Origin: a virus
Reading direction: 5' to 3' (one strand)
Virus record (IMG/VR): IMGVR_UViG_3300009154_004075
Coordinates: 1 to 27,503 of that record
DNA: 27,503 nucleotides
Part shown: positions 7,914-14,871 of the stretch, piece after piece
How positions within the stretch are numbered: position 1 is the stretch's first letter
Layout: every line of letters begins with the position of its first letter
The notes under the pieces: generated by a model
The model's database searches: none
What the model saw: the letters and a program-made list of their open reading frames with translations, nothing else
What the model was told of the DNA's origin: nothing
Position numbers and translations under genes: made by a program

Positions 7914-7921
7914 TATTTATA
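7914..7921 (-). promoter_or_regulatory. Candidate T4-type late promoter TATAAATA
   Basis: The minus strand reads TATAAATA, the exact T4 late (gp55-dependent) consensus, across the last Val codon and TAA stop of the HIT gene. It lies about 80 bases before the queD start and in the same gap as a sigma70-like promoter, so queD could be transcribed both early and late. An 8-base match can arise by chance in an AT-rich gap, and I found no second perfect copy on this strand in a visual scan. Confidence 0.4.
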
Positions 7922-8318
7922 CAGGCTGTTGATAGCCACCAGTTTTATAGTTCTGTTGTGCGGGGATTACACCACGCACACCGCCTATGGGGTTTGCACA
8001 GTCCCCGGCTCTGCGAGGAATCAAATGAATGTGTGGATACATGACAGTTTGTCCTGCGGCCGCGCCTTGATTGATACCAATGTTGTAGGCATCACACTCA
8101 CCAAGAACAACCATGGAGTCGCCCACAGTCTGAGCACTGTAAAATGCATCTGAGATGACCTCGGGGGTGTTGTAGTTGGGCACAAACAACAAATGACCAT
8201 TGGTAACCGGAAAACGATCGCGGAACACAGTGACATGAAAGTCCGACAGTTCTTCTACTCGTAGATCCCAAGGTGCCGCACCTGCGGCGTGTGCTGATTC
8301 TAATGTTTCGTATTTCAT
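7917..8318 (-). CDS. HIT family protein
   Basis: A 133-residue protein with the histidine-triad fold. HVTVFRDRFPVTNGHLLFVP is the N-terminal half, and GAAAGQTVMYPHIHLIPRR carries the triad. The usual H-x-H-x-H reads Y94-P-H96-I-H98, so the first His is Tyr while the catalytic middle His (H96) and the third remain. HIT enzymes hydrolyse nucleotide phosphoramidates or dinucleoside polyphosphates, or transfer nucleotides. The cellular role here is unknown, but the position between folE and queD suggests a link to nucleotide metabolism. I start it at ATG 8318, where it overlaps a small upstream ORF as ATGA. The frame is open to 8423, but that reading covers a differently framed ORF. Confidence 0.85.
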   Translation of the reverse strand: MKYETLESAHAAGAAPWDLRVEELSDFHVTVFRDRFPVTNGHLLFVPNYNTPEVISDAFYSAQTVGDSMVVLGECDAYNIGINQGAAAGQTVMYPHIHLIPRRAGDCANPIGGVRGVIPAQQNYKTGGYQQPV

Positions 8319-8428
8319 ATAGTGATCAAGTGATATTGTGAATGTGGATAATGTTCTTGTAACCATTCCAACAGGCCTGGTTCCGCAGGCAGTTGGATAG
8401 AACCATCGCGGTTGGATATGCAACTCAT
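8315..8428 (-). CDS. Hidden 37-residue ORF between the membrane protein and the HIT gene
   Basis: Minus strand ATG at 8428 to TGA at 8315, 37 residues, starting MSCISNRDGSIQLPAEP and containing LLEWLQEHYPHSQ. Its ATG overlaps the stop of the upstream 63-residue gene as ATGA, and its own stop overlaps the HIT ATG as ATGA. That is the coupling seen at many real gene junctions in this window, and without it there would be a 106-base gap. It has no ribosome binding site of its own beyond the coupling, and I recognise no family. The alternative is a longer HIT reading frame covering the same DNA, but the extra 35 residues do not resemble the HIT N-terminus. Confidence 0.55.
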   Translation of the reverse strand: MSCISNRDGSIQLPAEPGLLEWLQEHYPHSQYHLITI

Positions 8429-8616
8429 TTTTTACTTTTGAGTGTGTGTAGATCTTGCTTCAAACTCTCACTGAGATTTTTGTAATAGTCGAATTCTTGA
8501 CTGACCTCGTCCTTGACTTCATCACGAGTTCGACGATATCGCTGCCAGTCTCGCTCTTGAGCATAGGTAATACCTGCCAAGAATCCTGCTACTATACACG
8601 CAATTTCTAATAACAT
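8425..8616 (-). CDS. Small membrane-anchored coiled-coil protein
   Basis: 63 residues. An N-terminal hydrophobic helix (MLLEIACIVAGFLAGITYA) is followed by a strongly charged helix (RDEVKDEVSQEFDYYKNLSE) likely to form a coiled coil, ending in KSKK. This is the shape of a single-pass inner-membrane anchor with a cytoplasmic helix; no family is recognised. The ATG at 8616 comes three bases after the folE stop and has AAGG about 8 bases upstream. It ends in an ATGA overlap with a 37-residue ORF. Co-transcription with folE is likely. Confidence 0.7.
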   Translation of the reverse strand: MLLEIACIVAGFLAGITYAQERDWQRYRRTRDEVKDEVSQEFDYYKNLSESLKQDLHTLKSKK

Positions 8617-8619
8617 AGT

Positions 8620-9357
8620 TTACCTTGGTGCAAATTCTTGTTGCAGTTTGATGTTGTCAAAGAACTCTTTCTTCACGCCCGGATCGGTCTTGAATACTCC
8701 ATGCAGAACTGTGGTCTGGGTGAGACTACTGTGTGCCATAATACCGCGATTCTCACAACATCCGTGGGTAGCCTGTATATAAACCGCCACATCTCGTGAC
8801 CCAGTGGCAGTTCCAATCTCTCGAGCAATATCCATGCATAGTTCTTCCTGTAAGGTTCCTCTCCGAGCACACCATTGAGCAATACGTGTGTACTTGGAGA
8901 GGCCAATGAGTTTGGCGCCAGCAATAATTCCAATGTAAGCCACACCCGACACAGGTTGGTGATGGTGCGAGCACATGCTCTTGAGTTCTGAACGAACGAC
9001 CAACATGCCTTCGTATGCACCGTCTGTATCATTTGGGAAAGCCGTAGCGTTTGGTGACTGTTCATATCTACCTGCCATTATTTCATTGAAGTACATCTTG
9101 GCCAAGCGTCGGGCTGTGCCCTTAGAGTTGGGATCCGTTTCTCTGTCAATCAATAGCCTGTCTAGTACTGTTTCAAATGCTTCTGTTGCTTCGTTGATCA
9201 GTTGTTCTTTTGTTTGTTCATCTACATAGTCACTGATGTTGTCACCTGCCCAAAAGCGTTTGTTATCACGTCGCATCCGGAAGCGAATGGCATCTGCTAG
9301 ATATGCTTCTTCATAGCCCTTGTCGTCAATGTTGTCAACTGATACTGATTCTGTCAA
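8620..9357 (-). CDS. folE: GTP cyclohydrolase I (FolE)
   Basis: A 245-residue protein. The zinc motif MCSHHHQPVSGVAYIGI gives C129 and H132, and ATHGCCENRGIMAHSS gives C200 with the conserved RGI. GLSKYTRIAQWCARRGTLQE is the usual central block. The enzyme turns GTP into 7,8-dihydroneopterin triphosphate, the first step of 7-deazaguanine synthesis when paired with QueD and QueE, as here. It starts at TTG 9357, with a strong CGGAGA ribosome binding site at the right distance and no in-frame ATG before the conserved region. A consensus-like sigma70 promoter lies about 40 bases upstream, so folE opens a transcription unit with the small membrane protein and the HIT gene. A folate or biopterin role is possible in principle, but the neighbours argue for deazaguanine. 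Confidence 0.95.
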   Translation of the reverse strand: MTESVSVDNIDDKGYEEAYLADAIRFRMRRDNKRFWAGDNISDYVDEQTKEQLINEATEAFETVLDRLLIDRETDPNSKGTARRLAKMYFNEIMAGRYEQSPNATAFPNDTDGAYEGMLVVRSELKSMCSHHHQPVSGVAYIGIIAGAKLIGLSKYTRIAQWCARRGTLQEELCMDIAREIGTATGSRDVAVYIQATHGCCENRGIMAHSSLTQTTVLHGVFKTDPGVKKEFFDNIKLQQEFAPR

Positions 9358-9396
9358 TTTATTCTCCGAGTTATAAGACGTGGATGTCTTTGTTGT

Positions 9397-9425
9397 ATTG
9401 TACTGTATTTAGATTGTGATGTCAA
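9397..9425 (-). promoter_or_regulatory. Sigma70-like promoter upstream of folE
   Basis: On the minus strand a perfect TTGACA (9425-9420) is followed by a 17-base spacer and TACAAT (9402-9397), one base from the -10 consensus. The folE ribosome binding site CGGAGA and TTG start follow about 30-40 bases downstream. The hexamers and spacing are identical to those of the promoter before the sliding clamp gene (19220-19248), while the spacer sequences differ. Confidence 0.8.
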
Positions 9426-9426
9426 G

Positions 9427-10029
9427 TTATTGTGGAGTATAAGGATCATCGATTTGTAACAATCTACAATCATTATAGTCAAAATATTTAGGTTCTTGAT
9501 CAACTGTGGGCAAAAGTTTTGTTCCTAGTTCGCACAATTCCAATGTTGGACAATAGTGATAGCCTGCTTGAAATTTTTGTTGTGCGGTCCAGGGTCGGAT
9601 TCTAAGATCTCTTCCATCACTGCGCATCATGCTCATTTGATCATATGCTGGTTTGTCGTCTAACAGTATAGCACCAACTCGCCCCAGTTGTAAAGGTTTA
9701 GTATTGCCAAAACTCAAACATTGCATTTGACCAGGGCGATACATGTCTTGTTTGAGTAGTCTTGCACTGTCCCAAACTGGTGTGCCCAAAAAAGGATATT
9801 CCCCAACCCATCTTTGCCAGGCATGGTCAAGGTAAGAATATTTGACACCAAGTCTGTGCATCAACATTGGTATACTTAGATAGGTGTAAGGAGTGAATTT
9901 ACATTCGTTGACTCCTAGATATCTAAAACACAATTCGATGGCGCTGGTACATCCGTCTGTTACCACCACATAGGGAGCACCAGTGAATGTGGCTAGTGCT
10001 TGTTCAAATTCAAAAAGTTTTTCATACAT
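9427..10029 (-). CDS. Miniature DegT/DnrJ-like (PLP fold I) protein
   Basis: 200 residues. GAPYVVVTDGCTSAIELCFRYLGV matches the phosphate-binding start of DegT/DnrJ/EryC1 sugar aminotransferases. VWDSARLLKQ (D87) corresponds to the Asp that touches the PLP nitrogen, and SFGNTKPLQLGRVGAILLDD carries the PLP-lysine position (K111). Typical family members have about 370 residues; the C-terminal domain is almost entirely missing here, while frame and ends are clean. It therefore looks like a reduced form rather than a broken one. It may still bind PLP, or act only as a partner or sugar binder. The start ATG at 10029 overlaps the end of the upstream oxygenase by eight bases. Its neighbours include an oxygenase, a radical SAM protein and an epimerase, which fits amino- or deoxysugar work. 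Confidence 0.7.
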   Translation of the reverse strand: MYEKLFEFEQALATFTGAPYVVVTDGCTSAIELCFRYLGVNECKFTPYTYLSIPMLMHRLGVKYSYLDHAWQRWVGEYPFLGTPVWDSARLLKQDMYRPGQMQCLSFGNTKPLQLGRVGAILLDDKPAYDQMSMMRSDGRDLRIRPWTAQQKFQAGYHYCPTLELCELGTKLLPTVDQEPKYFDYNDCRLLQIDDPYTPQ

Positions 10030-10522
10030 TTTTTATTCCGGTGATCTGCATGGTATATCTTGGTTCAAGTCCTAGGTTTCCTACCATATGCGGTACATCA
10101 TAGTTCCATACAACATAATCTCCGGCCGACCAACCGACCAATGGATCATTGTCAATTTCAAAGTAGTGTCCAGATTTCCAATCTTCCATGAACACAATGG
10201 CTCGCCGGATTGTGCCGGTGTCGGTGATATCAAACACTCGCTTGTATGTTATATAATGATCTCGATGCACTGGCAAAAAGTCTCCAGTGTTCATTTGATA
10301 CAGTGCGGCACCGGCGTTGGACCAATTAAACAGTTCGAAAAATCTTTCAGCAAATGGATGCTCGCGCACATCACATACTGCACCGTTGAGAGTTCCTGCG
10401 GTGTAACCTTGCCTAACCCATTCAGCAACCATGTGTTGGTCTTTGTGCGGCAAGTACTGATAGGTGAAACTTTTGTAGTGATCATCCCACCAAGGATCCA
10501 CATGACCTAGTGTGTAGTTCAT
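10022..10522 (-). CDS. 2-oxoglutarate/Fe(II)-type oxygenase-like protein
   Basis: 166 residues on a double-stranded beta-helix pattern. FLPVHRDHYITYKR supplies H86 and D88, VVWNYDVPHMVGNLG supplies the distal H145, and RRAIVFMEDWKSGHYFEID is a core strand pair. A later Arg (EPRYTMQITGI) may bind 2-oxoglutarate. The arrangement resembles aspartyl/asparaginyl hydroxylase-like enzymes. The substrate is unknown; a peptide, nucleotide or sugar is possible. The start at 10522 overlaps the upstream stop as ATGA. An in-frame upstream extension to 10561 would only lengthen the overlap. Confidence 0.72.
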   Translation of the reverse strand: MNYTLGHVDPWWDDHYKSFTYQYLPHKDQHMVAEWVRQGYTAGTLNGAVCDVREHPFAERFFELFNWSNAGAALYQMNTGDFLPVHRDHYITYKRVFDITDTGTIRRAIVFMEDWKSGHYFEIDNDPLVGWSAGDYVVWNYDVPHMVGNLGLEPRYTMQITGIKNV

Positions 10523-10878
10523 TCTGACAGATGATCTTTCTTGATTTCTCGCACCGGGCAAGACAGTTTTTCGGCCATGGCATTCTTGATGCTAACTCGC
10601 TTGTTGTTCCAGTCTCTTATCTTTATGGCACGCCGACCAATTTCTTCAAGTGGAAGTTCGCTTTCTCGACCGGCCTTGAGTTCTTTTTCCAACTCCCAAA
10701 TTTCGTTGTGTATTTGTTCTAGGGTCGACAAGTCTGTCTGAACTAGAGCAAGATCCAAGTGCTGGGCTTGTGTTTGATAGAAATCAAGTTCAGTCTGATT
10801 GTTTCCAATGCGCTGGTGTTTGATTCGTGCTATGGCCAAACGATCCAGCAGTTCAATGATGGGGAATTGTGGATTCAT
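10519..10878 (-). CDS. DUF6165-like helical protein of unknown function
   Basis: 119 residues, nearly all helical and charged. It begins MNPQFPIIELLDRLAIARIK, has LEQIHNEIWELEKELKAGRE in the middle, then EEIGRRAIKIRDWNNKRVSI and EIKKDHLSE at the end. The pattern D-x-L-x-I-A-x-I-K, a short helix around IHNEIWELE, and RAI-x-I-x-x-x-N-x-x-R followed by IK resembles what I know of DUF6165 proteins, which often sit near glycan genes. This assignment is from memory of the pattern. Both ends are ATGA junctions, with the radical SAM gene upstream and the oxygenase downstream, so all are translated in one chain. No catalytic residues can be pointed out. Confidence 0.65.
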   Translation of the reverse strand: MNPQFPIIELLDRLAIARIKHQRIGNNQTELDFYQTQAQHLDLALVQTDLSTLEQIHNEIWELEKELKAGRESELPLEEIGRRAIKIRDWNNKRVSIKNAMAEKLSCPVREIKKDHLSE

Positions 10879-11903
10879 AGATAAAGTTGCTCGATAGTTT
10901 TTGGATTGCTCAAGATTGATTGTATGTCATTGTTGGTTGCATTGGGTCTACAAGGTCGGCACAATGACACATTGGTCTTTTGATAGATATCATTGTGCCG
11001 TGGACTCAACCATAGATCTCGAAAGTCTCCTTGATCCCAGCGTCCGATACTGAAAGCAGGATTGCCTTTGTTGTCGCAACAAACATAGATATAGCCCTCG
11101 GCACAGAATACAGGAAAATGATACATCTGATGGCAGCGTGTGTACTGTCGAGGTTGAGTTTTGTTTTCGTTGATCCAGTAAGGAACGCCAGTGCGTTGAC
11201 TGGCTTGTGAGATCCAGGATTTTATCTCAGGGGTTATGGGATGAGCCTGATTGTTGTAGATTACTGGACGGAAATACAACATACGACCATGTATGTCTTT
11301 CACATAGTCAAACAAGTTGTCAACGGCCTCTTGATTGTCATTGTAGGGATTTATCAAGCATTTGAAATCGACATTTACTCCGGCATTGATGAGTTCCCGA
11401 GCATTTTCTCTCACACGATTGAACAAACTTTTAGATGTCAAACTTCTTCGTATTTTTTCATACAGGTCTTCAGTGCCCGCATCAATGTCTATACCAATCC
11501 AGGCCAACTTTTGAAGTTTGCTCACAGGCACACTGTCTAGCAAGCGATCCAGTTTTGACCCATTGGTTGTGATGGCAGTAAGGAATCCTAGATCAATGGT
11601 GTGTTCTATCACGTGTTCATACCCGGACAGCACAGTAGGTTCGCCGCCTCCGGGATAGGTTATGGTGTGTGTGGTGCCGTAACTGTTGGGTGTGTGTGCC
11701 CTCCAAGAGGCCAACCGGTCCAGGAGATCGATGTATTCAGTGTATTTTTTCTGTACCGGTGCTGCCAATCTATGATCAGCACTGTTGCAGTAATAACAAT
11801 CTTGATTGCAGATGTTGGTTAGATCAATATCTACCTGGGCCGGAAGTATGGCCTTGGTATCTCGATTTTGCATCCAATGTACAAGTTCTGCTGTGTGGTA
11901 CAT
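10875..11903 (-). CDS. Radical SAM/SPASM-domain protein
   Basis: A 342-residue protein. DLTNICNQDCYYCNSADH carries the radical SAM cluster cysteines (C32, C36, C39), YPGGGEPTVLSGY the SAM-binding GGGEP, and TAITTNGSKLDRLLD the next strand. The C-terminal part (CAEGYIYVCCDNKG, SIGRWDQGDFRDLW, SLCRPCRP) is a cysteine-rich SPASM/twitch-type domain binding extra clusters. Family members modify peptides, proteins or carbohydrates. ATG at 11903 is preferred over the adjoining TTG at 11906; it starts three bases after the epimerase stop. Neighbours on both sides are glycan-type genes, so an unusual sugar or protein modification is plausible, but no substrate peptide is visible nearby. Confidence 0.87.
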   Translation of the reverse strand: MYHTAELVHWMQNRDTKAILPAQVDIDLTNICNQDCYYCNSADHRLAAPVQKKYTEYIDLLDRLASWRAHTPNSYGTTHTITYPGGGEPTVLSGYEHVIEHTIDLGFLTAITTNGSKLDRLLDSVPVSKLQKLAWIGIDIDAGTEDLYEKIRRSLTSKSLFNRVRENARELINAGVNVDFKCLINPYNDNQEAVDNLFDYVKDIHGRMLYFRPVIYNNQAHPITPEIKSWISQASQRTGVPYWINENKTQPRQYTRCHQMYHFPVFCAEGYIYVCCDNKGNPAFSIGRWDQGDFRDLWLSPRHNDIYQKTNVSLCRPCRPNATNNDIQSILSNPKTIEQLYL

Positions 11904-11906
11904 CAA

Positions 11907-12854
11907 CTACTTATTGTACCATGCCCACGAATGTCGAATTATATCATCTAGAGTATAGTGTCGCCACTGGCCCACAACGGCAGCAAACTTTTCATCGCTG
12001 GCGGTGAGTACCGCAGGATCTCCTGCACGACGAGCACCCGCTATCACATTCAATGGCTGTTGTGTTTCATCCAGTGCGCATTCAATAATGCCATGATTAC
12101 TTGTGCCCATGTTGCTACCAAGATTGTAAACACCCGGCTCTACTTTTCGATCCAGTGCTAGAATATGGGCACCGGCAATGTCTTCCACATGCACATAGTC
12201 ACGCACACAAGTACCGTCCACGGTGGGGAAATCATTTCCATTTAACACAAAGTCTTTTTGATCTCTAATGCTTTCTAGCACACGAGCAATAATGTGTGTG
12301 GCTTCTGGTGCTTGGCCGTGTCTACCTTGACTGTCAGCCCCACAAGCATTGAAGTAACGAAATGCCACATAGTCCAGACCATATGCTCGATTGTAACTGG
12401 CCAGAATCTGTTCTATCATGAGTTTGCTTTGGCCGTAAGGTGAAACTGGTTCACAAGGGTCCACCTCGTGACACGGCGTCATGATAGGTTCGCCATAGGT
12501 GGCAGCACTTGAACTAAAGATAAATCTTGTTCCGGGCAGACTGTTTTTGACCATATCCAACAACTTCAGTGTCTTGACCACATTGTTGTTGTAGTATTCG
12601 CTAGGGTTATGCATTGAAGGACCCACGAGACTGGTACCAGCACAATGAATGATAGCATCTGGCTGTTTACTAATAATCCAACTCAAGGCTACATCACTAG
12701 CAAAGTCTTGCAACAAGAACCTATCACATGCTCCCAACAGATGCCGGGGAGGTTGTTGTCGATCAATACCATATACTGTATGGCCTGCGTCTTTCAACTG
12801 CAACATGATTTGACCACCAATGTAGCCTGCTGATCCGGTTACTATGATGTTCAT
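11907..12854 (-). CDS. galE: GalE-like UDP-hexose 4-epimerase (extended SDR)
   Basis: A 315-residue protein. IVTGSAGYIGGQI is the NAD-binding G-x-x-G-x-x-G, FIFSSSAATYGEP holds the catalytic Ser region, and SPYGQSKLMIEQ gives Tyr140 and Lys144 of Y-x-x-x-K. RYFNACGADSQGRHG, then GTCVRDYVHVEDIAGAH, and PGVYNLGSNMGTSNHG are classical GalE blocks. GalE interconverts UDP-glucose and UDP-galactose (or the N-acetyl forms). At 315 residues it is slightly shorter than the usual 330-340. The ATG lies one base after the stop of the GT-B glycosyltransferase, which makes it a likely source of that enzyme's donor sugar. The family level is firm; the exact substrate is not. Confidence 0.88.
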   Translation of the reverse strand: MNIIVTGSAGYIGGQIMLQLKDAGHTVYGIDRQQPPRHLLGACDRFLLQDFASDVALSWIISKQPDAIIHCAGTSLVGPSMHNPSEYYNNNVVKTLKLLDMVKNSLPGTRFIFSSSAATYGEPIMTPCHEVDPCEPVSPYGQSKLMIEQILASYNRAYGLDYVAFRYFNACGADSQGRHGQAPEATHIIARVLESIRDQKDFVLNGNDFPTVDGTCVRDYVHVEDIAGAHILALDRKVEPGVYNLGSNMGTSNHGIIECALDETQQPLNVIAGARRAGDPAVLTASDEKFAAVVGQWRHYTLDDIIRHSWAWYNK

Positions 12855-12855
12855 A

Positions 12856-14034
12856 TTAGTACTTGGCTCCTGCTATGTAATCACGATATCTGTTGCCCGA
12901 ACGATTCCATTTCTCTCCAGAACCTTGAATAATATCTACAATGCGATCAACTGTGCCATCATTCCAGTCACTGATACGACCCATACGGGCGTGTGGTGTG
13001 ACTAGTAATGGATCCAACTTGTTCATGGCATCCTCCATGCTCCAGGGAATGTACATTCGTTCAGGATCGTTGGCAAAGGTCTCTGGGAAACTGCGATATG
13101 CTGGATACAATACATTACATCCAAGAGTATCGGCCTCTGATACAGTGTTTGAAACCCAATCTTGTAAAGCACAATTAAACAGCACACGAGTATCGTTAAG
13201 TAAAGCGTAGTAGTCATTTTTGTTTAGATTCTCGTGTATTTCCAACAAGCCAGCGGCTGCCAAGGCTCTAGCACGATACACATAGTCAGGATTGTTTGAT
13301 CTCAGTGGACCACCCGAGAAGATGGCAAATCTTACACTGGGATCAGTAGCCTGATACTGTTCGGCTAGATCCATAAAGAAGCCGGGTTGTTTCTCTTGAT
13401 CAAATCGAGCGGCAAAGCCCACTCTCAGTTGGCGATCATGGAATGGTCTGATGTTGTTGGCACCGTCAATGCGTTCCAGTACTTCTGCCTTGCCAAATGC
13501 TAGGCCACTAATATTGTATATAGGAGCAGTCCATCCAGCAATGCGCATATGAGCAACCATCTCTTCGTTTGTGGCGAGAACTCCTGTCGCAAACTCATTG
13601 ACCATTTGTTCGTAGAGTCCCATCCATTTTGCCATACCCCATACATGTACGAAATCATCAGGATCAATGGACTGAGCAAGACAGCGCACAAATACCTCGG
13701 GACGTTGATTAGCAGGAACTTGATCAAGAATATAGGGCAGGCTCTCGATTCCAGGTTGAAACATGTCTTCAAAGTAGATAACATCTTCACGGGTAACTTC
13801 TCCATTCTTCATGAGTTGAACCAGGTTCATCATCTGGCTCATGCCAAAGTAACTGCGACCGTGTGCGTCCAACACCTGACCAACTGATATGGCCTGTGTG
13901 TTGTCAATAGTAGTGCCAGGAACATACACAACGTCAAGACCTCTGCGGTCAAACACTCGCCGGTTCCACTCTGTTAGTTGTAGTGTATAACGGCCTTGAT
14001 AACTTTCAAGACCCATGTAGTATAGTTTTCTCAT
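12856..14034 (-). CDS. GT-B-type glycosyltransferase
   Basis: A 392-residue protein beginning MRKLYYMGLESYQGRYTLQL. The C-terminal half shows the GT-B nucleotide-sugar domain: LRVGFAARFDQEKQPGFFMD (the GT4-type start of the second Rossmann domain), FAIFSGGP, LEIHENLNKNDYYALLNDTR, then VSEADTLGCNVLYPAYRSFP, where an E-x-x-x-x-G block sits. This resembles GT4-like enzymes, although the usual E-x(7)-E is not clean. The start at 14034 is preferred because AGG lies at suitable spacing; the upstream ATG at 14067 overlaps the oxygenase gene. GalE follows directly, so UDP-galactose or a related sugar is a reasonable donor. The acceptor is unknown; a T4-style DNA glucosyltransferase role is possible but unsupported. 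Confidence 0.8.
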   Translation of the reverse strand: MRKLYYMGLESYQGRYTLQLTEWNRRVFDRRGLDVVYVPGTTIDNTQAISVGQVLDAHGRSYFGMSQMMNLVQLMKNGEVTREDVIYFEDMFQPGIESLPYILDQVPANQRPEVFVRCLAQSIDPDDFVHVWGMAKWMGLYEQMVNEFATGVLATNEEMVAHMRIAGWTAPIYNISGLAFGKAEVLERIDGANNIRPFHDRQLRVGFAARFDQEKQPGFFMDLAEQYQATDPSVRFAIFSGGPLRSNNPDYVYRARALAAAGLLEIHENLNKNDYYALLNDTRVLFNCALQDWVSNTVSEADTLGCNVLYPAYRSFPETFANDPERMYIPWSMEDAMNKLDPLLVTPHARMGRISDWNDGTVDRIVDIIQGSGEKWNRSGNRYRDYIAGAKY

Positions 14035-14047
14035 TGTTTTCCTATGT

Positions 14048-14635
14048 TTACTTAAAATTTGGACCATTGACCCAGCCTACCAAACTGCGTCGTGTGCCTT
14101 GCGTTACTGGAGTAACATCATGAACCATCCAACTGGGAAAAAAGATTACTTTACCTTTTTCTCTTGGTGCCACTTCGGGTTGATTTTTTATGTAGTGAAA
14201 TCTTAAATCTCCTCCTGTGTAGTCAGCATCGTCGGACAGTTGCACACTGAAACTCAATTTTCTATTGGGAAACTGTCGCCCTAGATCCATGTGTTTTTGA
14301 TAGTTGCCATGATTGCCTGCGTTATATACTGTGTATTGTAACGCAGGCAAGTGGGTCAAGTCAAATCTAAAATACTCATTATTGACTCGATTGACGACAT
14401 CTGACAGCGTGGCATACACCCAATCAAAATCTGATTCTATATCATCAGACTCTAACCAGGCAATGTCGCACACACGATAATCCGAAACGGTTCCACTGCC
14501 CACAGTGCTGGATACTTTTTTAACTTGATCGGCTTGACCAACTATTTCGTCAAGTTCAAGATCAGTAAAGACGTTATCCATAACAAGCCAACTGGTGTTG
14601 TCTTTACTAACATTTACCAGTGGCCACTTGGTCAT
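14048..14635 (-). CDS. PKHD-type 2-oxoglutarate/Fe(II) oxygenase
   Basis: A 195-residue protein with the prolyl-4-hydroxylase-like pattern. YQKHMDLGRQFPNRKLSFSV gives H115 and D117. FFPSWMVHDVTPVTQGTRRS gives H172 and the 2-oxoglutarate-binding Arg about ten residues later, and GGDLRFHYI is the intervening strand. It would hydroxylate a protein side chain or small molecule using O2, Fe(II) and 2-oxoglutarate. Such PKHD enzymes are common in aquatic T4-like phages, with substrate unknown. The ATG at 14635 follows the stop of the 73-residue gene at 14639 by three bases. No signal peptide, so cytoplasmic. Confidence 0.85.
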   Translation of the reverse strand: MTKWPLVNVSKDNTSWLVMDNVFTDLELDEIVGQADQVKKVSSTVGSGTVSDYRVCDIAWLESDDIESDFDWVYATLSDVVNRVNNEYFRFDLTHLPALQYTVYNAGNHGNYQKHMDLGRQFPNRKLSFSVQLSDDADYTGGDLRFHYIKNQPEVAPREKGKVIFFPSWMVHDVTPVTQGTRRSLVGWVNGPNFK

Positions 14636-14638
14636 AGA

Positions 14639-14860
14639 TTAGAACCTCGATGCAAAACGACGAGTGTCTTCATCCCACATGTTCTTGGCAGTCTTGCCCT
14701 GAGCAAACTTGTTGAACTGTTGAAATGCATAACTGCGGAAGTTATACAAGTCTGCTTCATTGAAGCGATAACCATAGTCCTGCACGAACTCGCGATAGCG
14801 ATCCAGATCCTCCCACACCTGCTGAGTACGAGGATTGTGCTTGATTTGTGGCTTGGCCAT
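14639..14860 (-). CDS. Small conserved T4-like phage protein of unknown function
   Basis: 73 residues, basic and aromatic-rich: VWEDLDRYREFVQDYGYRF, then NEADLYNFRSYAFQQFNKF and KNMWDEDTRRFASRF. The pattern DLDxYRxFxxxYGYxFNEADLYNxRSYAxxQ is one I associate with small proteins of T4-like phages of cyanobacteria; no function is known to me. AAGGAAAAAC before the ATG is a fair ribosome binding site. It lies between the T-fold candidate and the PKHD oxygenase. It could be a small nucleic-acid-binding protein judging by charge, but that is only a guess. Confidence 0.7.
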   Translation of the reverse strand: MAKPQIKHNPRTQQVWEDLDRYREFVQDYGYRFNEADLYNFRSYAFQQFNKFAQGKTAKNMWDEDTRRFASRF

Positions 14861-14871
14861 TTTGTTTTTCC

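Noticed and set aside
12856-14034. T4-style DNA glucosyltransferase
   Set aside because: GT-B fold is shared, but no hydroxymethyl-pyrimidine pathway is seen, and the adjoining GalE points to ordinary glycan work.
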